Of a DNA stretch of 55,502 nucleotides, positions 43,741 to 52,193 are shown one piece after another; positions within the stretch are counted from its first letter, which is position 1, and each line of letters begins with the position of its first letter. A program made the translations under genes and the position numbers. The notes below the pieces were generated by a model. It worked only from the letters and a program-made list of their open reading frames with translations, had not been told where the DNA came from and searched no databases. This DNA is from Prevotella sp. Its GTDB lineage: Bacteria; Bacteroidota; Bacteroidia; Bacteroidales; Bacteroidaceae. The stretch covers positions 1 through 55,502 of the forward strand of contig JAILFH010000094.1 of assembly GCA_024697645.1 (NCBI GenBank). Reading direction: 5' to 3'.

Positions 43741-43770
43741 GGTTTGTAGTAATATTGCTTTATTATGTTG

Positions 43771-43778
43771 CAAAGATA
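43771..43778 (-). promoter_or_regulatory. -7 box of FucI-like gene
   Basis: TATCTTTG on the minus strand followed by CAACA, 31 bp before the ATG at 43740. Confidence 0.75.
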
Positions 43779-43821
43779 ATTATTTTTCTGAGGAAACCAA
43801 AGCATTCTAAGAAAAAAAGCG

Positions 43822-43829
43822 TAACTTTG
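43822..43829 (+). promoter_or_regulatory. -7 box of msrA
   Basis: TAACTTTG followed by CACT, 38 bp before the ATG; divergent from the FucI-like promoter. Confidence 0.7.
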
Positions 43830-43866
43830 CACTAATAAAACATCAACAAGAAAATTAACAAAGACA

Positions 43867-44379
43867 ATGAAAGAAATCTATCTGGCTGGAGGTTGTTTCT
43901 GGGGAACAGAACATTTCTTCAAGCAAATTGAGGGTGTTACGAATACTGAAGTAGGCTTCGCAAACGGAAACACCGAGAATCCAACATACAAGGAAGTTTA
44001 CACCGACACGACTGGTCACTCTGAAACTGTCCATGTGGTGTATGATGAAAAGAAAGTAGATCTGGAGTTTCTGCTGAATATGTTTTTCAAAGCCATCGAA
44101 CCTACAAGCCTCAATCGTCAGGGACACGATGAAGGTACCCGTTATCGCACGGGAGTCTATTACACCACTGATGAACAACTACCGATAATTAAAAAGGTAT
44201 TTGCCGAACAACAGGCCTTGCTGACAGAACCCATTGCCGTCGAAGTGGAACCCCTTCGTTGCTTCTATAGTGCGGAGGATTATCATCAGGACTATCTGGA
44301 CAAGAATCCGGACGGCTATTGCCACCTGCCATTAGAATTGTTTGCCTTTGCGAAAAAAGCAAAGCCCAAAGCCAAATAA
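43867..44379 (+). CDS. msrA: peptide-methionine (S)-S-oxide reductase
   Basis: A 170-aa enzyme that repairs oxidised methionine. The GGCFWGTEHFF motif holds the catalytic Cys10; GHSETVHVVYD, DEGTRYRTGVYY and EDYHQDYLDKNP are family signatures. It is the MsrA domain alone, with no MsrB fusion, and seems cytoplasmic. Length is normal. Confidence 0.95.
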   Translation: MKEIYLAGGCFWGTEHFFKQIEGVTNTEVGFANGNTENPTYKEVYTDTTGHSETVHVVYDEKKVDLEFLLNMFFKAIEPTSLNRQGHDEGTRYRTGVYYTTDEQLPIIKKVFAEQQALLTEPIAVEVEPLRCFYSAEDYHQDYLDKNPDGYCHLPLELFAFAKKAKPKAK

Positions 44380-44546
44380 GTCTATAGTAATGTTTCACTT
44401 GCTTTCTGACAGCATCTCCTTTTTCTCAGAAGAAGGAAAACAGGGTGTCATTTGTCCCAATTGTCACAAACTCAGAAAGTGATTGATTTTCAATTCGAAA
44501 CAATACTGTCATAAAAAAAGAAAAGCAACAGGCTAAATAAAAAGGA

Positions 44547-44583
44547 AAAGTGCCGCATCCGATATTGAATGCAGCACTTTTTT
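44547..44583. terminator. bidirectional terminator between msrA and rpsP
   Basis: Stem AAAGTGC (44547-44553) / GCACTTT (44574-44580) with GCATC/GAATGC pairing inside, T run on the plus side and T-rich DNA on the minus side. It lies about 35 bp behind rpsP. Confidence 0.75.
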
Positions 44584-44616
44584 GATTGTTTTTTGATTCT
44601 CTGCGATGAGTCGAAT

Positions 44617-45138
44617 TTAAGCCTCAGCAGGAGTTTCTTCTGCAGGAGCAGCCTCGGCCTCAGCCTCAGCAACTGCAGCAGCAGCCTTCTTCTCGGCTAC
44701 CTTCTTAGCGATAGCCTCATTTACCTGCTTCTCAGCCTCCAAACTCTTGGCAGCAGCGTCCTTCTTGGCCTTAGCCTCGTTCTCGCGAACAGCATCAAGA
44801 CCCTTGACCTTTGCCTGCTTCCAAGCGTCGAACTTTGCCTGTGCAGCAGCCTCGTCGAATGCGCCCTTCTTAACGCCTCCGCGGAGGTGCTTCATCAGGT
44901 AAACGCCCTCACGGCTGAGGATGTTGCGAACTGTGTCTGTAGGCTGAGCACCGACCTCTACCCAGTAGAGAGCACGATCGAAATTCAAATCTACAGTAGC
45001 AGGATTGGTGTTAGGATTGTACATACCAATCTTCTCAGTGAAACGACCATCACGTGGTGCACGAGCGTCAGCGATAACGATGCGATAAACTGCGTATCCC
45101 TTGCGACCGCCACGCTGCAATCTGATTTTTGTTGCCAT
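44617..45138 (-). CDS. rpsP: 30S ribosomal protein S16 with long C-terminal tail
   Basis: The first 85 or so residues are standard S16 ([51 protein letters not shown]). The protein continues to 173 aa with a tail of Ala, Glu and Lys ([20 protein letters not shown]), longer than the 80-90 aa of most bacteria; such tails are common in Bacteroidota S16. The gene stands alone with its own promoter. Confidence 0.96.
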   Translation of the reverse strand: MATKIRLQRGGRKGYAVYRIVIADARAPRDGRFTEKIGMYNPNTNPATVDLNFDRALYWVEVGAQPTDTVRNILSREGVYLMKHLRGGVKKGAFDEAAAQAKFDAWKQAKVKGLDAVRENEAKAKKDAAAKSLEAEKQVNEAIAKKVAEKKAAAAVAEAEAEAAPAEETPAEA

Positions 45139-45202
45139 TTTTTAATGAATGATTTTTGTTGTTAGAATTGAATTTTATGCTACTATCTCGTAATAGCGGC
45201 TG

Positions 45203-45234
45203 CAAAGGTACTACAATTCAGCAAAATATCAAAA
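45203..45234 (-). promoter_or_regulatory. promoter of rpsP
   Basis: On the minus strand TTTTG (45234-45230), 19 bp, TACCTTTG (45210-45203), then CAG. The leader is about 60 nt. Confidence 0.7.
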
Positions 45235-45304
45235 TTTTTCCTTCGGTTTTTATCTTGCAGTATAGTCTTTTTATATTTTTTTGACCAAAAACTAAGCCTA
45301 CGCC

Positions 45305-45937
45305 CTATTCTTCACTCCGCAATTGAGGCAATGAAATGTGATATTTCATGGCCAGAGCACGTACCAAACAAATGAAAACGAACGCTAAAACCGAAGCAAG
45401 ACCAACATTGACCTGAGCCTGAAGAAGCGCCCAATAGAAGATGCCTCCTACAATGCTTGCCATTGCGTAGATTTCCTTGCGGAAGATAAGTGGTGTGCGA
45501 TTCAGGAAAATGTCGCGAATGACACCACCTGCACTACCCGTAATGCAACCCATGATAATGGCAACCCACATCGGATGGCCACAATCAATCGTCTTCTGCA
45601 ATCCGGCAATAGTGAAAAGAGCAAGACCTAATGTGTCAAACACAAACCAAGCATTATCGAGTCGCTTCAACGAACGGGCGAAAAGTATGACAAAAACTTG
45701 TGCCAAAGCCGTACACACAAGATAGAAGGGAGAAGTCATCCAGAAAGGAGTAACTCCTAACATCACGTCGCGAATCGTTCCACCACCAATAGCCACACAC
45801 ACGCCGCAGACAAAGCCACCAAACCAGTCGAAACGACTGGCGGCAGCATGTCGAATACCTGAAATAGCAAAGGCAAACGTGCCGAGGAATTCAATAATTT
45901 GTTGTACGGTCTCTACTAATTCCGGATCGTAGTTCAT
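45305..45937 (-). CDS. TRIC-type cation channel family protein (YicG-like)
   Basis: A 210-aa inner-membrane protein of seven helices with two repeats of the family motif: AFAISGIRHAAASRFDWFGG..GGGTIRDVMLG and CITGSAGGVIRDIFLN. These TRIC (formerly UPF0126) proteins form trimeric potassium-permeable channels. Length is normal. It lies 13 bp behind the dehydrogenase gene on the same strand. Confidence 0.9.
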   Translation of the reverse strand: MNYDPELVETVQQIIEFLGTFAFAISGIRHAAASRFDWFGGFVCGVCVAIGGGTIRDVMLGVTPFWMTSPFYLVCTALAQVFVILFARSLKRLDNAWFVFDTLGLALFTIAGLQKTIDCGHPMWVAIIMGCITGSAGGVIRDIFLNRTPLIFRKEIYAMASIVGGIFYWALLQAQVNVGLASVLAFVFICLVRALAMKYHISLPQLRSEE

Positions 45938-45950
45938 GGGAATCCCTTAA

Positions 45951-46916
45951 TTACATTTCGTTCACAACATTCTGTGGAGTACCTTCCATGAATGCCTTGA
46001 TATTGGCGACAGCAATATCCATTAGTCGCTGACGAGCCTCACGCGTTGCCCAGGCAATGTGCGGAGTGATGAATGCATTCGGCTGCTTAAACAAAGGATT
46101 GTCAGCCCTTGGTGGCTCTTCGGCCATTACGTCTGCTCCATAGCCGGCCAAATGGCCACTGGCAAGGGCTTCTGCAACGGCTTCCTCATCGACCAACGGA
46201 CCGCGTCCTGTATTAATCAGAATACTACCGGGCTTCATCTTCTCAAGGGTCTCAGCATTTACCAGATGGCGAGTCTTCGGTGTGAGCGGACAATGCAATG
46301 TAACCACATCACTGACAGCAAACAAGCCTTCGATAGTCGTCTTCTGAATGCCATCTGGCAAATCGGCTGAATTCTTACTGGTACAAGCAAATACATCCAT
46401 ACCAAACTGACGGGCAATGTTTGCAACCTTCATTCCGATATTGCCAAGACCGACAATACCCAAAACCTTTCCCGAAAGTTCAATCAGCGGCGTATTCCAA
46501 TAGCAGAAATCGGGATTATTGCTCCAACGGCCGTTTCGATTCTCCTGCGCATAATGCTCAGGACGGAATGCGATGGTAAGCATCAGGGCAAATGTCATCT
46601 GAGCAACACTGTCGGTACTATAGGCGGGAATGTTGGTCACTACTACCCCATGACGACTTGCCGCAGCCGTATCAACAACATTATAGCCTGTGGCCAGTAC
46701 ACCAATATATTTCAATTTAGGAAGTTGGGCAAGAACCTCTTCCGTGATAAATACCTTATTTATTAAAATAGCGTCGGCATCTTTAGCGCGCTCCACCACC
46801 AATTCGGCGGGCGTGCGTTCATAAATAACAAGTTCTCCTAATTCGCGCAGCGGTTCCCATGACAGATCGCCCGGATTGGCTGCATAAGCATCTAATTCAA
46901 CAATTTTCATTTTCAT
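45951..46916 (-). CDS. D-2-hydroxyacid dehydrogenase
   Basis: A 321-aa NAD-dependent enzyme; starts possible at ATG 46916 or 46910 (a TTG at 46919 also fits the frame). LGIVGLGNIGMKVAN is the Rossmann loop; NTGRGPLVDEEAVAEAL and the catalytic Arg, Glu and His (HIAWATREARQR) are in their usual places. It resembles glycerate/hydroxypyruvate reductases. It lies 45 bp behind rarA and before the TRIC gene. Confidence 0.88.
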   Translation of the reverse strand: MKMKIVELDAYAANPGDLSWEPLRELGELVIYERTPAELVVERAKDADAILINKVFITEEVLAQLPKLKYIGVLATGYNVVDTAAASRHGVVVTNIPAYSTDSVAQMTFALMLTIAFRPEHYAQENRNGRWSNNPDFCYWNTPLIELSGKVLGIVGLGNIGMKVANIARQFGMDVFACTSKNSADLPDGIQKTTIEGLFAVSDVVTLHCPLTPKTRHLVNAETLEKMKPGSILINTGRGPLVDEEAVAEALASGHLAGYGADVMAEEPPRADNPLFKQPNAFITPHIAWATREARQRLMDIAVANIKAFMEGTPQNVVNEM

Positions 46917-46961
46917 CAATAGTTTTATATTATGTCATCAATAGTTCTTTCTTCGGAATAA

Positions 46962-48242
46962 TTACTCCTTGAATCGGTCACCCCACTTAGACAGCATATT
47001 CTGATAGAGTTTCTCCTCAGCAGGCGAATGCTGAGCATGCCAAAAACGGGCCGTCTGCATTAGGTCATCTGGCAGATATTGCTGCTCAACGAAATGGCCA
47101 GGGAAGTCGTGGGAATACTTATATCCATCGTGATACCCCAAATCCTTCATCAATTTCGTAGGCGCATTGCGGAGATGAAGCGGCACAGGCAAATTACCCG
47201 TTTGCTTTACGTTTGCCAATGCTGAGTCAATACCGAGATAGGCCGAATTACTCTTGGGGCTTGTTGCCAGATAGACAACAGCCTCAGCCAGCGGTATGCG
47301 TCCTTCGGGCCAGCCAATCTTCATCACTGCATCGAATGCCGCATTGGCCAGAAGCAATGCATTAGGATTGGCGAGTCCAATATCTTCAGAGGCGCTAATC
47401 ACCAACCGTCGCGCAATAAACTCAGGATCTTCGCCTCCTTCAATCATTCGCGCCATCCAATAAAGGGCTGCATCGGGATCACTGCCACGTATCGACTTAA
47501 TGAATGCAGAGATAATGTCATAGTGCATTTCGCCATCTTTGTCGTAAGCAAGCGGATTCTGTTGAAGTCGGTCTTCCACCAACTGGTCGGTGATGACCAC
47601 CTCGGAAGATGCATCAGCAGATTCTACAACCAATTCGAGGATGTTCAGCAACTTACGTGCGTCTCCACCACTATATCGGAGCATTGCGCCATGTTCCTTG
47701 AGCGTAATCTTGCGTTCACGCAAAACCACATCCTCCTTGAGTGCCCTGTTCACCAATGCAAGCAAATCGTCCTTTTCCAAAGACTTCAGCACATAGAGTT
47801 GGCATCTGGAAAGCAACGGGCGGATAACTTCAAATGAGGGATTCTCCGTTGTTGCACCTATCAAGGTCACAACACCCCGTTCAACTGCTCCAAGCAATGA
47901 GTCTTGCTGTGACTTTGAAAAGCGGTGGATTTCATCGATGAACAAAATTGGTGAAGCCGATGAGAAAAAGCGATTGCTCCGTGCTCTTTCAATAACATCG
48001 CGGACATCCTTCACACCACTCGTTACTGCCGAAAGCGTATAGAAAGGTGTCTCCAATTTGTTAGCAATAATCTGTGCCAGAGTAGTCTTTCCCACTCCCG
48101 GAGGTCCCCAAAGGATAAACGAAGAAATGCGCCCTGCGTCTATCATTTTACGTAGGACGGCACCTTCACCCACCAAATGTCGCTGACCAACATAGTCGTC
48201 GAGGGTACGAGGTCGCATTCTCTCTGCTAATGGTTCACTCAT
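46962..48242 (-). CDS. rarA: replication-associated recombination protein A
   Basis: A 426-aa AAA+ ATPase (MgsA/WRNIP1 family) acting at stalled replication forks. Walker A GPPGVGKTT (46-54), Walker B ILFIDEIHRF and sensor 1 GATTENPSF are clear; a C-terminal tetramerisation region follows. Starting at ATG 48242 matches family N-termini (MSEPLAERMRPRTLDDYVGQ). The open frame runs on to 48305 but that part is the promoter repeat. The likely transcription start is only a few bases before the ATG, so the mRNA may be nearly leaderless. Confidence 0.94.
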   Translation of the reverse strand: MSEPLAERMRPRTLDDYVGQRHLVGEGAVLRKMIDAGRISSFILWGPPGVGKTTLAQIIANKLETPFYTLSAVTSGVKDVRDVIERARSNRFFSSASPILFIDEIHRFSKSQQDSLLGAVERGVVTLIGATTENPSFEVIRPLLSRCQLYVLKSLEKDDLLALVNRALKEDVVLRERKITLKEHGAMLRYSGGDARKLLNILELVVESADASSEVVITDQLVEDRLQQNPLAYDKDGEMHYDIISAFIKSIRGSDPDAALYWMARMIEGGEDPEFIARRLVISASEDIGLANPNALLLANAAFDAVMKIGWPEGRIPLAEAVVYLATSPKSNSAYLGIDSALANVKQTGNLPVPLHLRNAPTKLMKDLGYHDGYKYSHDFPGHFVEQQYLPDDLMQTARFWHAQHSPAEEKLYQNMLSKWGDRFKE

Positions 48243-48250
48243 ATTCCTTG

Positions 48251-48258
48251 CAAAGTTA
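48251..48258 (-). promoter_or_regulatory. -7 box of rarA inside the dispersed repeat
   Basis: TAACTTTG on the minus strand followed by CAAGGAAT and then the ATG at 48242. Confidence 0.75.
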
Positions 48259-48388
48259 CGAATAAGTGAGCACAATGCAAAATAAAAATGGAATTTTATT
48301 TTCATTGTCGAGCGAAAGTAACTTCGGCAAAGCCAATGTTACGAATAAGTGAGCACAATGCAAAATAAAAATGGAATTTTATTTTCAT
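48255..48388 (-). repeat. promoter-bearing dispersed repeat, copies 2 and 3
   Basis: An identical 51-bp sequence occurs at 48255-48305 and 48338-48388 (starts GTTACGAATAAGTGAGCACA). The 32-bp spacer contains GTAACTTCGGCAAAGCC, which pairs with the start of the second copy. The unit matches the region at 15220-15320. Only copy 2 keeps a good -7 box; copy 3 has TAACATTG. Confidence 0.9.
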
Positions 48389-48754
48389 AGCCAATCATTT
48401 CAGCATTCCCCGTTGAGAAAGCAGCTTAAGCCAAAGGGGATTCAGGAAACTTTTCAATTATGAATACAAAAAAAGAAATACGATTGTAAAAAGTCAACCA
48501 CCTATTTTTATATAACATTGCCTCAGAAACAAAAAGCATTATTTTCGACCATCTCCACCATTGATGGAGTTATTCTCCAGCATACTTAGACAACTTCTCC
48601 CCAATGCCTGAAAAAAATTGGAAAAAGGAAAAAATGTTCGTACAAACGGCCTGTCCTTTTATCCAAATTAATATTGATTTGAATTCGTAACTATAAAACT
48701 AAAGTTGAAGAAAATCAATTTTTCTATGATTTCAGAAAAAAACATGAAAAAAAG

Positions 48755-48786
48755 TTTGCTAATTCAGCATAAAGTACTTATTTTTG
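48755..48786 (+). promoter_or_regulatory. promoter of the five-gene operon
   Basis: TTTG (48755-48758), 20 bp, TATTTTTG (48779-48786), then CA; 25 bp before the ATG at 48812. Confidence 0.7.
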
Positions 48787-48811
48787 CAAGCAGAAAAAAC
48801 AGTATTTATAT

Positions 48812-49615
48812 ATGAAGCAACAAATAGACAAAAAAACACAGTCACTAAAGACTATTACCAAGAGCAGCGTATGGGATCTGCAGGAAAATGATATTTTTCG
48901 CCTTTGGGAAGCAGCAGAAAAAGATGCTGACCTGAAGGATAACATGCGCCACTATATCGATATCATCAGAAGTGCTTTCGAACTTGAGGAGATTGTTATC
49001 GACAAACCTGAAGTCATTAAGAAGTATGAGGCTCGTGACTATAAGATTGGAACATTAAAGACTGACGAGAAGACGAAGATGAAGATTGCTCTGAAGAAGC
49101 GTCCAATCATGCGTGTTACCGATCTGACTTATGAAAACATCCGACACATCTCTGCATCAAAATTGCTGGAAGTAATCGACAGAAACTTTGGTGGTGGTTG
49201 GGATTCTCTCTCACAAAGCATTCAGGACATCATTGAGAGCGGCTTTGATATCAGCACCACTACCCTGCCCAAGGACCGTCTTCACAAGGCTGGAGGTCTT
49301 TATGAGAAGAAGGTGGCCGATGGTTTCGAAGTACTTGAAATTGCCAAAGGCTCCTGGGTTGAAGCAATCTTTGCAAAGGTGAAACCCGTTGTTGAACCCC
49401 CACGAATGAAATTCGATGAAGAAACCGATGAGGAGCGTGAATTCGACGACGAAGAGGACCTGCCCGAAGAGAACGACAGATATGAAGATGAGGATGATGA
49501 CGACGACTTCGACGAGGACAAACTCACAGAGGAAAGTTATCGGACAACGTTCGAGACCGATCCTGACGATTTGAGTCTCGATGCAGCAGAAGTAAGCGAC
49601 GATGATGACTATTAA
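48812..49615 (+). CDS. uncharacterised protein with acidic C-terminal tail
   Basis: A 267-aa cytoplasmic protein in two parts. Residues 1-190 are mixed charged and helical (SSVWDLQENDIFRLWEAAEK, RHYIDIIRSAFELEEIVI) and hold a globular-looking part (RNFGGGWDSLSQSIQDIIES). Residues 200-267 are mostly Asp and Glu (DDEEDLPEENDRYEDEDD). The plan recalls the RNA polymerase delta subunit of Firmicutes, but I see no homology beyond the acidic tail. It heads a five-gene operon and overlaps the nitroreductase gene by 14 bp. Function unknown. Confidence 0.65.
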   Translation: MKQQIDKKTQSLKTITKSSVWDLQENDIFRLWEAAEKDADLKDNMRHYIDIIRSAFELEEIVIDKPEVIKKYEARDYKIGTLKTDEKTKMKIALKKRPIMRVTDLTYENIRHISASKLLEVIDRNFGGGWDSLSQSIQDIIESGFDISTTTLPKDRLHKAGGLYEKKVADGFEVLEIAKGSWVEAIFAKVKPVVEPPRMKFDEETDEEREFDDEEDLPEENDRYEDEDDDDDFDEDKLTEESYRTTFETDPDDLSLDAAEVSDDDDY

Positions 49616-50285
49616 AGAAGCCATTGAGAGACGACATAGTGTAAGGAACTATGACGCACGTTCAATAGAAAAGGAAAAGCTGGCCCGTCTGACTGACATG
49701 GCCAGCCTTTTCAACTATAAGAGTGGACTACAATTCCAAATCGTTACCGACGAACCGAAAGCATTTAGTTCACGTCTGGCTCGCTATGGACGTTTTTCAG
49801 GGGTTAGCAACTACATTGCAATCGCTGCTCCTAAGGGTCATGAGGCGGACATGCTAATTGGTTATTACGGGGAACAACTTGTTCTAACTGCCCAGACGCT
49901 TGGATTGAACACTTGCTGGGTAGGACTTACCTTTGGAAAATCACCTGTTCCGATTAACTTAAAAGAGGGAGAAAGATTGCGTTGCGTCATTGCTTTAGGC
50001 TATGGAACCTCTCAGGGAAGCGACCACAAAAGAAAAACCTACAAGCAAGTTGCAAAGGCCAGCGAACCTGTGCCAGAATGGTTCCGAAATGGAGTTGAGT
50101 CAGCACTGCTTGCCCCTACTGCCATTAATCAGCAGAAGTTCCACTTCACACTTCACACATCAGAAGGACAACTGCCTGTAGTGGAAGCAACTACTGGACT
50201 AGGATTTTTCTCATACGTTGATTTAGGCATTGCCCGCTATCATTTTGAAGTGGGCGCAGGAAAAGAGAATTTCAACTGGAAATAA
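49602..50285 (+). CDS. nitroreductase family protein
   Basis: A 227-aa FMN-dependent oxidoreductase-like protein; ATGs at 49602 and 49605. AIERRHSVRNYDAR is the N-terminal FMN-binding signature and ALLAPTAINQQKFHF the second conserved region; GEQLVLTAQTLGLNTCWVG is also typical. It looks like the compact form with two fused half-domains. Substrate unknown. Confidence 0.85.
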   Translation: MMTIKEAIERRHSVRNYDARSIEKEKLARLTDMASLFNYKSGLQFQIVTDEPKAFSSRLARYGRFSGVSNYIAIAAPKGHEADMLIGYYGEQLVLTAQTLGLNTCWVGLTFGKSPVPINLKEGERLRCVIALGYGTSQGSDHKRKTYKQVAKASEPVPEWFRNGVESALLAPTAINQQKFHFTLHTSEGQLPVVEATTGLGFFSYVDLGIARYHFEVGAGKENFNWK

Positions 50286-50303
50286 ATAATCATCCACCAT
50301 AAT

Positions 50304-51014
50304 ATGAACAGAAAACAAGATCCGATGGGCAGGGCAATTGCCGAATATTGGAAAACAGGCAAGGCTGAACGTCTCAGGGTGTTTTCACCCATGTTTGATG
50401 AAGACGAAATGCCTTTGGATGTTCTTTTCCGCGACTATGAATCAATGCCCACCATTGAACGCGTCGCGCTCGATCTCGCAAGAGGCCGAACTCTCGACGT
50501 TGGAGCAGGATCGGGCTGTCATTCTCTTGCTCTTCAGCAACGAGGGGTTGATGTAACTGCTATCGATATTTCCCAACAATCCGTTCAAACGATGCGGGAA
50601 CGTGGTGTGAAACGAGTTCTGGAACAAGATTTCTTTTCGTTGGACGGAGAGCAGTTTGACACGATTCTTATGTTGATGAATGGTATTGGTATAGTCGGCA
50701 CAATGGACAGAATGCCTGAATTCTTCCACCAACTCGACAAAATACTGGCTTCTGGAGGTCAACTTCTCTGCGACTCTACCGATATTTGCTATGTATTTGA
50801 AAATGAGGATGGTAGTTTCGATTTCCCTGAAACTGGCAACTATTATGGTGAACTTAGTTTTCAGATGCAATATCGAGACACAATCGGTTTGCCTTTCTCA
50901 TGGCTCTATGTCGACCCTGACACATTGAAGCGAATAACTGCTGAGCATGGTTACCGCGCTGAAATCGTTGCTCCAGGCAATAATTACGACTATTTGGCAC
51001 GAATTACGAAATAA
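50304..51014 (+). CDS. class I SAM-dependent methyltransferase
   Basis: A 236-aa protein. RTLDVGAGSGCHSLALQQRG is motif I; VTAIDISQQSV holds the acidic residue that binds the ribose; FDTILMLMNGIGIVG is the motif IV region. Target (small molecule, protein or RNA) is unknown. Third gene of the operon, 18 bp behind the nitroreductase gene. Confidence 0.85.
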   Translation: MNRKQDPMGRAIAEYWKTGKAERLRVFSPMFDEDEMPLDVLFRDYESMPTIERVALDLARGRTLDVGAGSGCHSLALQQRGVDVTAIDISQQSVQTMRERGVKRVLEQDFFSLDGEQFDTILMLMNGIGIVGTMDRMPEFFHQLDKILASGGQLLCDSTDICYVFENEDGSFDFPETGNYYGELSFQMQYRDTIGLPFSWLYVDPDTLKRITAEHGYRAEIVAPGNNYDYLARITK

Positions 51015-51024
51015 CCAACGAGAT

Positions 51025-51789
51025 ATGCAGATACTACTTGCCTCCGCTAAAATCATGAACGACGAAATGAAGACAGCATTCAGTTTAACTACAAATGTTC
51101 CTCATTTTGAGAATGAGGCCAAGGCCTTTGTGCGAGACATGTCGCAATATTCGGCTGAGGCAATTGCCGAGATGCTTGGATGTAGCCAGCAGATAGCCAT
51201 TCAGAATCGACTGAGATTTCTGCAGTTTTTCGACCAAACACCAACTATTCCTGCTATTCTCGCCTATCATGGTCAGGCATACAAACACCTAAAGGCCGAA
51301 ACTCTTTCTGACAAAGACCTTCTGTTTGCTAATAATCATCTTTGGATTACCTCCTTCCTCTATGGTCTGCTACGGCCACTGGATGGAATCCGGCCTTACA
51401 GAATGGAGGGAAACGTAGAATTGCCAAGTGGTGAAGGAAAAAACATATTTGCATTCTGGAAAAGTCTGCTAACAGACATGCTAATTGAAGCGGTAAAGGC
51501 TGACGATGGTGTCCTCATTCATCTCGCTACAGAAGAATTTCAGCATCTTTTCGAATGGCAGCGCGTTCGACAACAGGTACATATTATTCAGCCCCTATTC
51601 TATGTTCGGAAGGGAAAGACATTGAAAATGCAGGCCGTATGGGCTAAGACTTGTCGAGGTGCTATGACTCGCTTTATCATCGAAAATCGCTTGTCAAGGC
51701 CGGAAGAACTCAACGCATTCAATTATGAAGGTTTTACCTATGAGAGTAGGCTCGGGGAAGCAGATTATCCACATTTCGTTAAAGCATAA
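51025..51789 (+). CDS. yaaA: peroxide stress protein YaaA
   Basis: A 254-aa DUF328 protein from ATG 51025; the frame opens earlier but overlaps the methyltransferase gene. SLTTNVPHFENEA, ILAYHGQAYKHL and SFLYGLLRPLDGIRPYRMEG are the family's core. E. coli YaaA lowers free intracellular iron and protects DNA under peroxide stress. In this operon it follows a methyltransferase by 10 bp. Confidence 0.92.
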   Translation: MQILLASAKIMNDEMKTAFSLTTNVPHFENEAKAFVRDMSQYSAEAIAEMLGCSQQIAIQNRLRFLQFFDQTPTIPAILAYHGQAYKHLKAETLSDKDLLFANNHLWITSFLYGLLRPLDGIRPYRMEGNVELPSGEGKNIFAFWKSLLTDMLIEAVKADDGVLIHLATEEFQHLFEWQRVRQQVHIIQPLFYVRKGKTLKMQAVWAKTCRGAMTRFIIENRLSRPEELNAFNYEGFTYESRLGEADYPHFVKA

Positions 51790-51793
51790 GCAA

Positions 51794-52087
51794 ATGGCTT
51801 TGAAGAAGAAATATAAATGCGAGAACTGTGGTTATGAAACTGAGGTCTATGAGGGCCGAGGATTGTTCCGCCAACAGATTACTGCGATGATTTGTCCTGA
51901 TTGCAAGACCATCCAGAATCTGGTTGTGGGGGGGATTATTGCCGATGTCGCTCCGTCGTATAGAAGCGAAGTAGGCAGATTGTGTCTACAATGTGGCAGT
52001 GATCGTATAAGAATCTGGAATCTAAGCACTTGTCCTCGCTGTGAAGGGACAATGAAGGAAACGGGCGAAAAAGAGTTCTGGACCTAA
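51794..52087 (+). CDS. small zinc-ribbon protein
   Basis: A 97-aa protein with four CxxC pairs (CENC, CPDC, CLQC, CPRC) and conserved KCENCGYETEVYEGRG. It starts 4 bp behind yaaA, so it is in the operon. It is a paralogue of the protein at 4499-4786: both have a KCExCGYE start and a CPxCxGxMKxTG end. Zinc binding is inferred. Confidence 0.8.
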   Translation: MALKKKYKCENCGYETEVYEGRGLFRQQITAMICPDCKTIQNLVVGGIIADVAPSYRSEVGRLCLQCGSDRIRIWNLSTCPRCEGTMKETGEKEFWT

Positions 52088-52133
52088 AGCCTTCACTTTA
52101 CCCAATCCTAACACATACACCTTATTATAATAT

Positions 52134-52174
52134 ATAGCCCCCAAGAGTTATTGCTCCTGGGGGCTATGGCTTTT
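52134..52174. terminator. convergent terminator
   Basis: Stem ATAGCCCCCAAGAG / GCTCCTGGGGGCTAT with one mismatch; GGCTTTT follows on the plus side, and the minus side is AT-rich. It separates the five-gene operon from the 990-aa gene. Confidence 0.8.
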
Positions 52175-52193
52175 AATAAATTGACTTGAAGAA

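Larger units (their letters stand above)
48243..48811. other. divergent promoter region with repeats
   Basis: It holds the rarA promoter repeat, a second exact 51-bp copy, then about 390 bp of AT-rich DNA with a small hairpin CTCCA-CCATTGA-TGGAG near 48556 and the promoter of the five-gene operon. No gene is seen. Confidence 0.65.
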
